From assembly GCA_934293575.1 (NCBI GenBank), contig CAKQYU010000003.1:62001-126000 (forward strand): a stretch of 64,000 nucleotides of DNA, given 5' to 3'. A program made the translations under genes and the position numbers. Under the pieces are notes generated by a model, which saw only the letters and a program-made list of their open reading frames with translations, did not search any database and was not told the origin of the DNA. Positions 1 through 10,214 of the stretch are shown here, piece by piece (within the stretch, counting starts at the first letter, position 1; each line of letters opens with the position of its first letter). The stretch is from an uncultured Lachnospiraceae bacterium. GTDB lineage: Bacteria; Bacillota; Clostridia; Lachnospirales; Lachnospiraceae.

Positions 1-1436
1 TTTCCAATCAGATTATCCAAAATCTGCGTAAATAACATTTTATCCGTTACAAGCTGTTTTTCTCCGTTTATCTCTATCTGTAAATCCTTTTCACCTAACC
101 GGCTTTCATATTTTTCTTCCACCTTCCGGATTAGAGCGGACACCGAAAATTCTTCCTTATGAATCGGACATCCTTCCTCTACCTTTTCAAGTTCCAACAC
201 CTTCTCTATCAGTCCGTTCATATACTCAACATTCTTCCCGATTGCCTGCAGGTAATACTCTGCTTTTTCCGGATGTGTATGATTTTCTAAGTTTTCCTTA
301 TATCCGGATATTGCCATCAAAGGTGTTTTTAAATCATGTGCCAACGTATCGGTTGTCCGTCTCCGGTATGCATCCAATTCATAATATCCCTTCTTCATCC
401 GATAGGAATAAACGGTCCAGATAAACGTTATCAAAATTGCAAACAAAGCTGCTATTTCGTATATTTTTATCAATTCACTCCGTTGTTCGGCAAAGAAATC
501 ATGTGTGCAGAAGGAAATCATTTTCCATGTTTTATCTCCTATCGATACCCGTGAAATCAGTGCCTGCGTTGTCAGTGTTCCATCATGGTCATTCCAAAGG
601 ATATCTTCACTCTCATCTGCCAATACCGAATCAAGACTTTCACCGTAATTCAAGCTTCCATCGATAAACTGACCAAGTTTTGTCCTCGCCTCATTCTTTC
701 CAAAGCCAAATAAAACAACACTCATCTTATCATTTTTATTTTTGTCCGAATCAAGTGAAACATAAGTATAATCAGAGGGATTTTCCGGTTCCATACGATA
801 TTCTAAAATGGTTTCTTTTTCTTCCTTCGTATAGGAATCATATTTTACAAGCCGGACATTTTGAGGAACAAAGGTATTATGATCCGTTACATACACTCCA
901 TCCGTTGTAATATTGTAATATGCATCCGCATATGGAAAATCTTTCCCAAATTCCTCTTTGTCGATTTCATCCATCTTTTTGCTTATCTTTTCAAAACCAT
1001 CCATATCCGTTCCGTCGTATCGGAATAAACCTTCCAATCCATTGATGCCATGGCAGCTTAAATAAACATGTTTGCCCGATATTGCATATAATTCTCCGGT
1101 ATCCGAATCACAGACGGCAATCGCTGATGATTCTCCTCCATCCATATAGTCCGGCAGGGTCAAAGAAGATGCATCTATATGCCATTGCAGATAATTATTA
1201 AAGGAATCCGTTGTTTCCGGATTCTTTTCTCCTTCTGCCCGCAACTCAATATATTTGTCTTCTAAATCTTTAACAAATGCTTGTCCTTCATTTTGAATAT
1301 TCCATTCCTTTTCGTTGTCATATATGTATTTGCTAACACCCGTAATCCCCAAACAGCATACCACCGTTACAAGGACCACAACCAGAAAACGAACCAGAAA
1401 CAATTTCATAAAATTTGCTTTTTTCATCCGTTTCAT
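1..1436 (-). CDS. Sensor histidine kinase, C-terminus cut by window edge
   Basis: Membrane sensor kinase that should phosphorylate the response regulator just upstream. The N-terminus has a basic start and one membrane segment (about residues 12-32). An extracytoplasmic sensing region of roughly 280 residues follows, then a second membrane segment. The dimerisation/phosphoacceptor helix carries the H-box (LAHDLKTPL, with the histidine that would be phosphorylated). The ATPase domain has only begun when the window ends. The start ATG at 1436 is preceded by AGGAGAAAG at good spacing, 12 bases after the regulator's stop, so the two are co-transcribed. The stimulus cannot be told from the sequence. 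Confidence 0.9.
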   Translation of the reverse strand, partial: MKRMKKANFMKLFLVRFLVVVLVTVVCCLGITGVSKYIYDNEKEWNIQNEGQAFVKDLEDKYIELRAEGEKNPETTDSFNNYLQWHIDASSLTLPDYMDGGESSAIAVCDSDTGELYAISGKHVYLSCHGINGLEGLFRYDGTDMDGFEKISKKMDEIDKEEFGKDFPYADAYYNITTDGVYVTDHNTFVPQNVRLVKYDSYTKEEKETILEYRMEPENPSDYTYVSLDSDKNKNDKMSVVLFGFGKNEARTKLGQFIDGSLNYGESLDSVLADESEDILWNDHDGTLTTQALISRVSIGDKTWKMISFCTHDFFAEQRSELIKIYEIAALFAILITFIWTVYSYRMKKGYYELDAYRRRTTDTLAHDLKTPLMAISGYKENLENHTHPEKAEYYLQAIGKNVEYMNGLIEKVLELEKVEEGCPIHKEEFSVSALIRKVEEKYESRLGEKDLQIEINGEKQLVTDKMLFTQILDNLIG

Positions 1437-1448
1437 ATAATCTTTCTC

Positions 1449-2141
1449 CTATTCTTCTACAATTTTGTATCCCTTCGTTATGACCGTTTTAATCTGCTTT
1501 CCTGCTGATTTTAATGCCTTCCGAAGCTTCTTTACATGATTGTCGACAACTCTTTCATTTCCCTCATAATCATATCCCCAGATTCGCACCAACAGTTGTT
1601 CTCTGTCAACCACCTGATTTTTATGTTCGAGCAGATATTTTAACAGAGTGTATTCCTTTGGTGGAAGTTTAATGTCCCATTCTTTTTCCTCTTCAAGAAC
1701 CGTTACAACAAAGGTAGCGGGATTTAACCGGATGTTTCCACACAAGAACTCATCCATTCCCACAAGCCCCTTGGAACGTTTTAAAAGAGCATTTACCTTT
1801 GCATATAACTCATTTAAGGAAAACGGTTTGACCACATAATCATCACAGCCAAGCGAATAACCATATAAGATGTCTGTCTCCTGTCCCTTTGCCGTTAAAA
1901 ATATAATGGGACAATTACTGATTTCCCGAAGTCTCCTGCATAGTGTAAATCCATCCATTCCCGGAAGCATGATATCCAAAAGAACCAGATCATATTCCTT
2001 TTCATAAACAGCATCCAATCCTTCAAATCCATCACTTGCCGATATAATTTGTATTTTCCCATCTTCTCTCGCAGCAAAGAAATCTTCAATCACTTCCCTT
2101 ATCTGTGAATCATCCTCCACCAGCAAAACCTGATAAGACAT
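1449..2141 (-). CDS. OmpR/PhoB-family response regulator
   Basis: DNA-binding response regulator of 230 residues. The receiver domain (1-120) has the acidic pair in LLVEDD, the phosphoacceptor Asp in LVLLDIMLPGMDG and the conserved Lys in VKPFSLNEL. The C-terminal winged helix (about 135-228) contains the typical VVDNHVKKLRKAL recognition-helix region. I chose ATG 2141 rather than the longer frame beginning at 2162 because AGGAGGGAAAGG lies directly before it. A perfect TATAAT (2165-2170, minus strand) is a likely -10 box, giving a very short leader. It is the first gene of a two-gene operon with the histidine kinase. Confidence 0.93.
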   Translation of the reverse strand: MSYQVLLVEDDSQIREVIEDFFAAREDGKIQIISASDGFEGLDAVYEKEYDLVLLDIMLPGMDGFTLCRRLREISNCPIIFLTAKGQETDILYGYSLGCDDYVVKPFSLNELYAKVNALLKRSKGLVGMDEFLCGNIRLNPATFVVTVLEEEKEWDIKLPPKEYTLLKYLLEHKNQVVDREQLLVRIWGYDYEGNERVVDNHVKKLRKALKSAGKQIKTVITKGYKIVEE

Positions 2142-2224
2142 CCTTTCCCTCCTTATCCTCATTTATTATAGAATTCTATGTTCCAATCGTAACACAATCA
2201 TATATCGTTTGTGTATCCATATAC

Positions 2225-2257
2225 AAAAAGACCGTCTACATCTTCAGCAGACGGTCC
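2225..2257 (-). terminator. Rho-independent terminator after thiN
   Basis: An 8-bp perfect stem (2230-2237 with 2249-2256), an 11-base loop and a T-run on the minus strand. It ends transcription from thiN before the two-component operon. Confidence 0.85.
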
Positions 2258-2273
2258 AATATTATAAATTTTC

Positions 2274-3053
2274 TTATTCCCGTTCATAAATTAATAACAG
2301 TTCGCCTTCTTCTACCTGAATCAGTCCTTCTTTCCCAATAAACGAATTGCTTACCCCCAATGCAAACTGATTACTCAAATCTCCCTCGTATTCATACTTC
2401 AATCCCTTTATCACAACATGTTTCGCAACATCACTTAAGCAGATGACTGATACACTTCCTCTTAATGCTTTCGCATATTCCGTTTTTCCGTTTCTTAAAA
2501 TCTCTGCCTGAAATGTTTCCCCCATCATTTTAATGTGACACCCCATTTTTTCATACCGGCACATGAGCTGAACGTTTGCAAAAGTATGTGAAATCCGGCT
2601 ACCGCCACTGCAGCCGAAAAGAAGCATTTCCCGATATCCTTCTTCATATGCCTTTTTTACCGCCAATGCGGTATCCGTATCATCCTTTTCCACCGGAACC
2701 TTTTCATGTGGAATCCCATGAATCGCATTGGTATATGCCTGTAAATCATCCCCTTTAGCAGGGCAGAAAGAATCCATATCTCCAACCCAGTAATCCGGTG
2801 TAATCCGATGTTCCTGTAGAAACTGCAAACCTCCATCTGCCGCTACGATATAAATATCTTTTATCATTTCTTTCTGGTCACACGCACTCTGACAGGTTTT
2901 ACAACTGCCGGTACAATCTAACGCATCTGCTTTTTTTCTCCCCTCTTCTGTCAGAGGCAGCAAACCTGCCCATTTCAAAAGTCCTAATAAGCGGATTTTC
3001 TCTTTTCCCATAGGAGCCGCCCCAATAATAACTGCCTGTTTGTATTCTTTCAT
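2274..3053 (-). CDS. thiN: Thiamine pyrophosphokinase with a four-Cys insertion
   Basis: Transfers pyrophosphate from ATP to thiamine to make the cofactor thiamine diphosphate in the cytoplasm. Family motifs are VAADGGLQFL (about residue 70), the acidic GDMDSF loop, the EKDDTDTAL metal/ATP segment and GCSGGSRISHTFAN. At 259 residues it is about 40 longer than usual. The extra length lies between the first beta-strand (KQAVIIGAAP) and the AADGG motif, and carries Cys47, Cys51, Cys54 and Cys58 in a CX3CX2CX3C pattern that could bind a metal or cluster. ATG 3053 follows AAGGAGAAAGAACC. It is a single-gene unit with its own terminator. Confidence 0.88.
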   Translation of the reverse strand: MKEYKQAVIIGAAPMGKEKIRLLGLLKWAGLLPLTEEGRKKADALDCTGSCKTCQSACDQKEMIKDIYIVAADGGLQFLQEHRITPDYWVGDMDSFCPAKGDDLQAYTNAIHGIPHEKVPVEKDDTDTALAVKKAYEEGYREMLLFGCSGGSRISHTFANVQLMCRYEKMGCHIKMMGETFQAEILRNGKTEYAKALRGSVSVICLSDVAKHVVIKGLKYEYEGDLSNQFALGVSNSFIGKEGLIQVEEGELLLIYERE

Positions 3054-3115
3054 GGTTCTTTCTCCTTGTATGTTTTTCGGTCTTATCGATCATTGCGAAA
3101 CACTAGTTTCTTTCA

Positions 3116-3269
3116 AATTTGTGCAGCTTTAATTTATATACCGCAGGCGCGCTTGCGTTTCATCCGCACACAGCGGTACTAAACTTGGGATGCACTGACG
3201 CTTTCCCTCGTTAAGTACCGGTGTGCTACAAGAGCCTGCTTCTATATAATATTAAATACTGCACAAATT
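3116..3269 (-). repeat. Structured repeat element, copy 1 (RNA-like or MITE-like)
   Basis: A 154-bp intergenic element sharing a core and fold with copy 2 at 48238-48378, read here on the minus strand. The ends form an 11-bp perfect inverted repeat (3116-3126 with 3259-3269) that continues imperfectly inward over AT-rich arms. Inside are GCAGGC:GCCTGC (3234-3239 with 3143-3148), CTTG:CAAG (3229-3232 with 3152-3155), GGTACT:AGTACC (3214-3219 with 3175-3180) and a GGGA:TCCC hairpin. Primary sequence matches copy 2 mainly around ACCGGTACTTAA and TTTAGTA, while the stems differ but still pair. I cannot assign it to a named RNA family. Confidence 0.6.
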
Positions 3270-3489
3270 AATATAGGTTATTAAGTGTTTTGCAATTACC
3301 TATTTTCAATCTATAAGAAAAAACTTTATTGTATTATATATCTTTAGACAAAGTAAGTTAAACTATTCACACTATCCATTTTATCTTTCAATCTTTATAA
3401 GCTATCTTCCTATCATATCAAAAAACAAGATATTCATAAACTTATTATATATGGTTGTGGTCAAAATTCAATCCAACATTCCATGCCTG
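3270..3489. other. AT-rich intergenic stretch, no gene seen
   Basis: Very AT-rich DNA between the structured element and the deformylase stop codon. I see no open frame with a ribosome binding site, no tRNA and no convincing terminator in it. Confidence 0.5.
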
Positions 3490-3900
3490 TCAAATCACCA
3501 CTCCGTTACAATGATCCATTTCATGTAAAATAATCTGTGCAACCAGACCATGGAATTGCATTTTCTTCTTTTTAAATTGTAAGTCCTGAAATTCAACTTC
3601 TATGTTTTTGTATCTGGTGGTTTTTCTCTTTCCTTCAAGAGACAAACAGCCTTCTTCCACCTCATACGGCTCACTTTTTGAAAGCAGAACCGGATTTATC
3701 ATTACCACGTCCAAAAAGCCGGTACTTACAATAATCATATTTTTATTATATCCAATCATATTGGCCGCCATTCCAATACAACGGTTCCGGTTAGCAGCTA
3801 ACGTATCCTGCAAATCCTTGGCAATTCCCACATCCATGGGTGTAGCCGGTTCCGATTTTTGTCCGAGAAAAAATATATCTTTAACAATCGGTTTTATCAT
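3490..3900 (-). CDS. def: Peptide deformylase
   Basis: Removes the N-formyl group from nascent proteins; a metal hydrolase. All three family motifs are present in 136 residues: GMAANMIG (variant of GxGxAAxQ), EGCLSL with the metal-ligand Cys, and HEMDHCNG with the two metal-ligand His and the catalytic Glu. It is shorter than the main housekeeping enzyme (about 150-190 residues) and may be a second, compact paralogue. I start at ATG 3900 instead of the TTG two codons upstream because GGAAAGGAAG is well spaced from it. It sits 47 bases after the small gene at 3948-4166, probably in one operon. Confidence 0.88.
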   Translation of the reverse strand: MIKPIVKDIFFLGQKSEPATPMDVGIAKDLQDTLAANRNRCIGMAANMIGYNKNMIIVSTGFLDVVMINPVLLSKSEPYEVEEGCLSLEGKRKTTRYKNIEVEFQDLQFKKKKMQFHGLVAQIILHEMDHCNGVVI

Positions 3901-3947
3901 ATTCAAAACTTCCTTTCCAAATGTGTCAGATAACTTACAGGCAAATC

Positions 3948-4166
3948 CTAGTATTCCTTGGTTATTTCTTCCTCTATTCCATACATCCTCTTAAAATGTT
4001 CCATATCGGTATGATTTTTAATCAACATAATCTCTTCAATCTTTCCGGTATGGATATCTTTAAATCCCGCAACCTGTTCTCCTGTACAAATACTTGCTTT
4101 GATTATTGGTTTCTTATTTTCCTTATCGTAGGTTTTCTGTATTGTTTTCTTTCTAAATAACCCCAT
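3948..4166 (-). CDS. Small conserved protein, function unknown
   Basis: A 72-residue basic-then-acidic soluble protein. It starts with MGLFRKK and has a central ASICTGEQVAGF segment and an ICTGE-GFKD-HTGK layout. I recognise it as a lineage-conserved short protein of clostridia but know no function. ATG 4166 is preceded by AAGGAAATT. No membrane segment or signal peptide. Likely co-transcribed with the downstream deformylase. Confidence 0.65.
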   Translation of the reverse strand: MGLFRKKTIQKTYDKENKKPIIKASICTGEQVAGFKDIHTGKIEEIMLIKNHTDMEHFKRMYGIEEEITKEY

Positions 4167-4270
4167 TATAATTTCCTTCTTTCAATCCGAAACAAATATT
4201 TGTTTTATTTTAACATGAAACAAAACTTTGTAAAACTTTATATTCTTTTTATTTGCCACCTGTAAATAAA

Positions 4271-4321
4271 AAAGGAAGAGTCCTTTTTCGCATATAAGTA
4301 TGCGTATAAGACTCTTCCTTT
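4271..4321. terminator. Bidirectional terminator after groEL
   Basis: A 12-bp perfect stem (4271-4282 with 4310-4321) flanked by A-run and T-run, with a nested small hairpin (CGCATA/TATGCG) in its loop. It ends groESL on the minus strand and insulates the small gene downstream. Confidence 0.9.
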
Positions 4322-4344
4322 TTTGTATGCATGCTTGGTTATAA

Positions 4345-5979
<1,635 letters not shown>

Positions 5980-6014
5980 TCATTCCTCCATTTTTTTATT
6001 ATCAGAATCTTAAA

Positions 6015-6299
6015 TTATTCTACCACTGCATGAATATCACTTTGTTTTACAATAATAAATTTTTCTCCATCCAATTCAACATCATTGCCGGCATAACGAG
6101 AATAAATTACTTTATCTCCTACCTTAACCTGCATCTCAATCTTTTCACCATCAACCACTGCACCGGGACCTACTGCTACAACCTCTGCATACTGCGGTTT
6201 TTCCTGAGAAGAAGTTGGTAATACAATACCTGACTTTGTGGTCTCCTCTGCAACACATTCTTTTAATACTACTCTTTCACCTAATGGCTTTAACATCAT
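6015..6299 (-). CDS. groES: Co-chaperonin GroES (Hsp10)
   Basis: Heptameric lid of the GroEL chamber, 94 residues. Typical features are MLKPLGERVVL at the start, the mobile loop around EETTKSGIVLPTSSQEKP, and VKVGDKVIYSRYAG near the end. Two adjacent ATGs (6299, 6296) follow GGAGG by 8 and 11 bases; a TTG at 6305 is too close to it, so 6299 is preferred. First gene of groES-groEL, downstream of a perfect CIRCE operator. Confidence 0.97.
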   Translation of the reverse strand: MMLKPLGERVVLKECVAEETTKSGIVLPTSSQEKPQYAEVVAVGPGAVVDGEKIEMQVKVGDKVIYSRYAGNDVELDGEKFIIVKQSDIHAVVE

Positions 6300-6353
6300 A
6301 ATCAATTCCTCCTTTTTGCTATTCCGAATAGCTCAATCCTTTCACTCTTTGTG

Positions 6354-6380
6354 TTAGCACTCATTCCATCAGAGTGCTAA
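6354..6380. promoter_or_regulatory. CIRCE operator (HrcA site)
   Basis: A perfect CIRCE: TTAGCACTC (6354-6362), nine-base spacer, GAGTGCTAA (6372-6380). It lies between the predicted promoter and groES, so HrcA binding would repress groESL in unstressed cells. Confidence 0.97.
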
Positions 6381-6390
6381 CATATTTTCT

Positions 6391-6418
6391 ATTTTAACTG
6401 TTTTTTTCAAAAAATCAA
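6391..6418 (-). promoter_or_regulatory. Predicted sigma-A promoter of groESL
   Basis: On the minus strand, TTGATT (6413-6418) and TAAAAT (6391-6396) with a 16-base spacer, directly upstream of CIRCE, the usual arrangement for HrcA-controlled genes. Confidence 0.65.
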
Positions 6419-6583
6419 CCCTTTTTGTAAAAAATTTTCCTGCACACTCTACCATTCTATGTAAATTAATTTTATTTTAGGACATTTCAATCTATTCTTT
6501 TCTTTAAAATACTGTATAATACCCTTATAGTTTAAGAAAAATCAATAAATTTTTCATATCAAAAAAAGATAAAGGAGATACCA

Positions 6584-7318
6584 ATGAAAGAACAGTTATA
6601 TACAATTCCGGTTAACGATGCCTTTGAAAGCGACTGCGAATGTCCACTTTGTAAAATGAAAAAAGACCTGGAACGAAATGCAATTGAATATACATTAGGT
6701 CCAAGTTATATGGAAGACGACAACCGTGCCATGACAGACGAAACCGGTTTTTGTGAAAAACACATTCAGGATTTATATTTAGAAAAGAACCGTTTAGGAC
6801 TTGCACTGATTTTAAGTACACATATGCAAAAAACCACCAGAGATTTGGAAAACCTGTCCAAAGAAACCGTAGCCGGAAAATCACTTTTTAAAAAATCCAA
6901 GGATTCAACCGGTATCGGTGCCTATGTCAGCAAATTGCAACATTCCTGTTTTATCTGTAATCGGATGGAACAGACATTTAACCGCTATATCGATACAATT
7001 TTTCATCTTTACAAAAAAGACCCCTCTCTATCTGATAAGATCAGAAATTCCAAGGGATTTTGTACCTATCACTATGGATTATTGTATGACAGAGCAAACG
7101 AATTTCTTTCAAAAGAGCAATTACAACAATTCTTAAATGACATAAATCAGGTTTATTTTGAAAATATGAAACGGATGCAGGAAGATATTGAATGGTTCAT
7201 TAACAAATTTGATTACCGCTATCAGAATGAACCATGGAAAAATGCAAAAGATGCATTACCGCGTGCCATTCAAAAAACACACCAGACATTTACACCGGAT
7301 GCGAAAACCGATGTCTGA
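6584..7318 (+). CDS. DUF6062 family protein
   Basis: A 244-residue soluble protein that I recognise as DUF6062 from its opening (LYTIPVNDAFE), the CECPLC cysteines, the ETGFCEKHIQ segment, a second CFICNRM pair and a GFCTYHYG segment. The repeated CxxC and C-H patterns suggest a metal site, but no function is known. ATG follows AAAGGAGATACCA. A TATAAT at 6515-6520 is a possible -10 box. Monocistronic: the minus-strand groESL promoter lies upstream and a terminator follows. Confidence 0.8.
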   Translation: MKEQLYTIPVNDAFESDCECPLCKMKKDLERNAIEYTLGPSYMEDDNRAMTDETGFCEKHIQDLYLEKNRLGLALILSTHMQKTTRDLENLSKETVAGKSLFKKSKDSTGIGAYVSKLQHSCFICNRMEQTFNRYIDTIFHLYKKDPSLSDKIRNSKGFCTYHYGLLYDRANEFLSKEQLQQFLNDINQVYFENMKRMQEDIEWFINKFDYRYQNEPWKNAKDALPRAIQKTHQTFTPDAKTDV

Positions 7319-7321
7319 CAT

Positions 7322-7365
7322 AAAAAGGGAATCATGATTAATTTACACATCATGATTCCCTTTTT
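7322..7365. terminator. Bidirectional terminator
   Basis: A 12-bp perfect stem (7327-7338 with 7349-7360) with A- and T-runs on either side. It serves the DUF6062 gene on the plus strand and the prepilin gene on the minus strand. Confidence 0.92.
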
Positions 7366-7366
7366 A

Positions 7367-7834
7367 TTAATTGGATTTGTCTATTAATTTGTTTCCCAAA
7401 GTTGGATATATCTGATAATCATCACCGGTTCCACCATAGTAAACCATAACCTTATTCTTCTCCGGATCAACCGTATAATAAAATTCCATATCCAAAGGAT
7501 CTCCGTTTACGTCTTTTTTGGATTTTCCTTTTATTGTTCCGGAAACTCCCAACACCTTAAACACCTCATTCTTAAAGGCATCCTTATCCATGGAATTAAC
7601 CGGATATGGTGTATTATGACTGACTACCGCATCCTGAAAATCTCCATCATCTGCTATCACAGAAGAAATTGCCGTCACAATAGCTTTTCCGGTATCAATA
7701 TCATCCGACAATCTCGCCTTGTTAATATACCGAATCAGCATCGGTGCCATTGCCGTTGTTATAATTGCCATAATTGCAATCACAACAATCAATTCAATCA
7801 GTGAAAATCCATGATTATTTTTTAACTTATTCAT
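7367..7834 (-). CDS. Type IV pilin-like prepilin
   Basis: 155-residue pseudopilin-type protein. A short basic leader ends in Gly9, then Phe10 and Glu14 (the Glu+5 of mature pilins) inside a hydrophobic helix starting GFSLIELIVVIAIM. This is the class III signal cut and N-methylated by a prepilin peptidase. The rest is a small globular domain ending in YYGGTGDDYQIYP. I start at ATG 7834 because the AGAGAGG sequence is 9 bases before it but only 3 from the GTG at 7840. No peptidase, ATPase or other pilus gene lies nearby, so it must use machinery encoded elsewhere. Confidence 0.85.
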   Translation of the reverse strand: MNKLKNNHGFSLIELIVVIAIMAIITTAMAPMLIRYINKARLSDDIDTGKAIVTAISSVIADDGDFQDAVVSHNTPYPVNSMDKDAFKNEVFKVLGVSGTIKGKSKKDVNGDPLDMEFYYTVDPEKNKVMVYYGGTGDDYQIYPTLGNKLIDKSN

Positions 7835-7875
7835 TCCCACAAACCTCTCTGTAAATCCTATAATATCTTATTGTA

Positions 7876-7905
7876 ATAAAAGAAGGGAGACTTAGCAAGC
7901 CTCCC
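7876..7905 (-). terminator. Terminator after the 698-residue orphan gene
   Basis: On the minus strand, a GGGAG/CTCCC stem (7901-7905 with 7885-7889), extended by CTT/AAG, followed by TTCTTTT. It separates the orphan gene from the prepilin. Confidence 0.75.
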
Positions 7906-7925
7906 CTTTCATATTTTGTGTATTT

Positions 7926-10022
7926 TTATAAATTCAAATCCATCGATAACTTCTTGATTATCTGCAAAGTCTTTGAACGGATATCATCTGCATCAAAAAC
8001 AGAAAGTAAAGAATCCCGGTCAAATTTGTTCTGCATCAATAAGTTTACCCAATCCTCGATGTAAGTCTTAACATAGGTTACATTTTCCGGATCCTGATTC
8101 TTTAGGATATTCTGGATATTACGAATATGTTCAATTACTGTCGGCTCATTGTTTTTGCTTGTTACAGACTTATCATCCGACTCATCCGATAATTCAATAA
8201 CCTTACCTGTTTTTGTAATAATAACCTTTTTGTTTGGTGTAGAAGCCGGTGCAGCCTGTGCTACATCTTTCCGAACAATTAACAGTTCCACTACCTTAAT
8301 CAGACATGCAACACTGTATGTAACTTCTTCTTCCGTCTGCTTGTCTTTTCCTTTTTCGATATACTGATTCCATAACCACTCTGACTTACATACCATATCT
8401 TTAATCTGAGAATTTTCCAGCATCTTATTCAATTCATGATTGGTAGCCGTATTTGAATTCTTACCAAATCCAAACATTCCGCCTCCGCTGCTTTCCTGCT
8501 TTACCTCATATTTTGAAGGAAGATTGATTTTTGAATATGTTTCATGGAACATCTTCTTTGCCCGCTCTGCATTATAAGTATTGCTGATTACACGGACATC
8601 CTGATTATTCAAGCCGTTACGAATCAAATCATCTGCTGCTAAGAATACCAGATGTTTCTGACGATCCTCTAACAACTCTTTAATCTCGATGTTTGTCTTA
8701 CTCTTCTCAATAATAGTATCCTTACGAATCTTAAATGCCTTAATCTTTTCTTTGATACTGAAGAAGAGTTTTAACATAGATGGATTTGCATTCACATAAT
8801 TACCAATCCATGTCAATTCCACATACTGATGCTCAATCTTGTTAGAAATCTCATATACATTATAACCATCAAAAATAACATTCAATGTTGTGTATAACAA
8901 ATCCAGAATTTCATATTTTTCATCCCATGAGCGGGTTGATAAATCCTGATTAATCATCTGTTTGATTCCACATTCATGGAACACCAGATTATATTCATAT
9001 AGACCTTCAAAAATATTCGTCTTATCGCTCAAAGAAGAGCCAGTACCGAGAATCTGCATATTCCGCTTCATTGTCGGCTCATCCTCGATATATCTGCATA
9101 CTTTCTTTACAAAAGCAGAAACCTCAACCAACAGACTGTCAATTCTCTTATTATAGATGTCCTGTTTTGAGATTGCAGAAATAATAGAACGACTCAATAC
9201 ATTCGTGTACTGTGTACTGTTACAATTGCGAATCAATTCCTTGAAGTTTTCATATACCAGCATATTATCTACCGGTACATATTCTGCATTCAGACCGTAA
9301 AACTCAAACGCCTTATTGTAATCCTGTTTGCGGATATAAGAATTGAACATTCCCATACTGAACTGAATCTTGTAATCATTACCAACATGTGTATCTTCTA
9401 TAAAATAATCATATAATACTTCCAGATTATTCAGATAAGATTCTGAATTTGCGGCAGAAGGAGGTAAATCCATCTCCATAACCACATTAATCAAATCCAT
9501 GTAACCCATAACAGCTTTATCATATGTAGCTGGACGATCATCTGCATCCACAATCTGATAACATGTGTTAATCAAAAGAGGCGCAACTCTCTCTCCTATC
9601 AGACGCATTGCCTCCGGGAAGTGATCTAACTGATATAAGTAAAGCAACCAGATACTGTATCGATAAATACCGGTTGTATTAATAATCGCATCGGTATCGG
9701 TCGGATCGATATCTCCATATACAAACTTGAACAATGGCTCAATCCATTCCTCAATTTCATATTTTCCTGTACTCTTAATATTCTCATCTACAAATTCACT
9801 TAATTCATATAACTTGGTACATTGTGCCTTTACGTCATCATCTACTAGCATCGTATTCAAGTCAAAATTACGGTCTTTTAAGTAATCAATTACCATTGCG
9901 TAAAAGCCTTCTTCAACCTGTTCGTTCAAAAAACGAATCAACATACCTTTATTAGAAGAAGCAGCAATTGAAATAATATTTGTGTCGTTACTGTGTGTAA
10001 CATTTGCCGGTAAGTTTTGCAT
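7926..10022 (-). CDS. Large unknown protein (698 aa)
   Basis: I do not recognise this protein. It is predicted soluble and almost entirely alpha-helical. There is no signal peptide, no membrane span and no nucleotide-binding motif. A flexible Gly-rich patch (SSGGGMFGFGKNSNT, about residue 525) and a polar Pro/Ser linker near residue 620 break the helical array into a large N-terminal part and a smaller C-terminal part. Three consecutive ATGs follow AGGAGGT; the last (10022) has the best spacing (6). Its neighbours are a prepilin downstream and a divergent gene for a membrane-anchored acidic protein. The context gives no firm role; a scaffold or helical-repeat protein is the most that can be said. 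Confidence 0.8.
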   Translation of the reverse strand: MQNLPANVTHSNDTNIISIAASSNKGMLIRFLNEQVEEGFYAMVIDYLKDRNFDLNTMLVDDDVKAQCTKLYELSEFVDENIKSTGKYEIEEWIEPLFKFVYGDIDPTDTDAIINTTGIYRYSIWLLYLYQLDHFPEAMRLIGERVAPLLINTCYQIVDADDRPATYDKAVMGYMDLINVVMEMDLPPSAANSESYLNNLEVLYDYFIEDTHVGNDYKIQFSMGMFNSYIRKQDYNKAFEFYGLNAEYVPVDNMLVYENFKELIRNCNSTQYTNVLSRSIISAISKQDIYNKRIDSLLVEVSAFVKKVCRYIEDEPTMKRNMQILGTGSSLSDKTNIFEGLYEYNLVFHECGIKQMINQDLSTRSWDEKYEILDLLYTTLNVIFDGYNVYEISNKIEHQYVELTWIGNYVNANPSMLKLFFSIKEKIKAFKIRKDTIIEKSKTNIEIKELLEDRQKHLVFLAADDLIRNGLNNQDVRVISNTYNAERAKKMFHETYSKINLPSKYEVKQESSGGGMFGFGKNSNTATNHELNKMLENSQIKDMVCKSEWLWNQYIEKGKDKQTEEEVTYSVACLIKVVELLIVRKDVAQAAPASTPNKKVIITKTGKVIELSDESDDKSVTSKNNEPTVIEHIRNIQNILKNQDPENVTYVKTYIEDWVNLLMQNKFDRDSLLSVFDADDIRSKTLQIIKKLSMDLNL

Positions 10023-10214
10023 CATCATACCTCCTAAAGTAAATTTTGTATGGAATTCATAAATTCTACACAATCTATTGATATATTATCACAAATCAAC
10101 TTTGTTTACAACCGGATTTTATTTCACTTTCGTTAGATTTACAGATAAAAATTGTATAAATTGAACAAAAAATAATTGCTTTTTTACAGTTTTCGTTTTA
10201 AAATAATAACCATG

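Noticed and set aside
6303..6305. TTG start for groES
   Set aside because: It is too close to GGAGG; the ATG at 6299 has normal spacing and gives the usual N-terminus.
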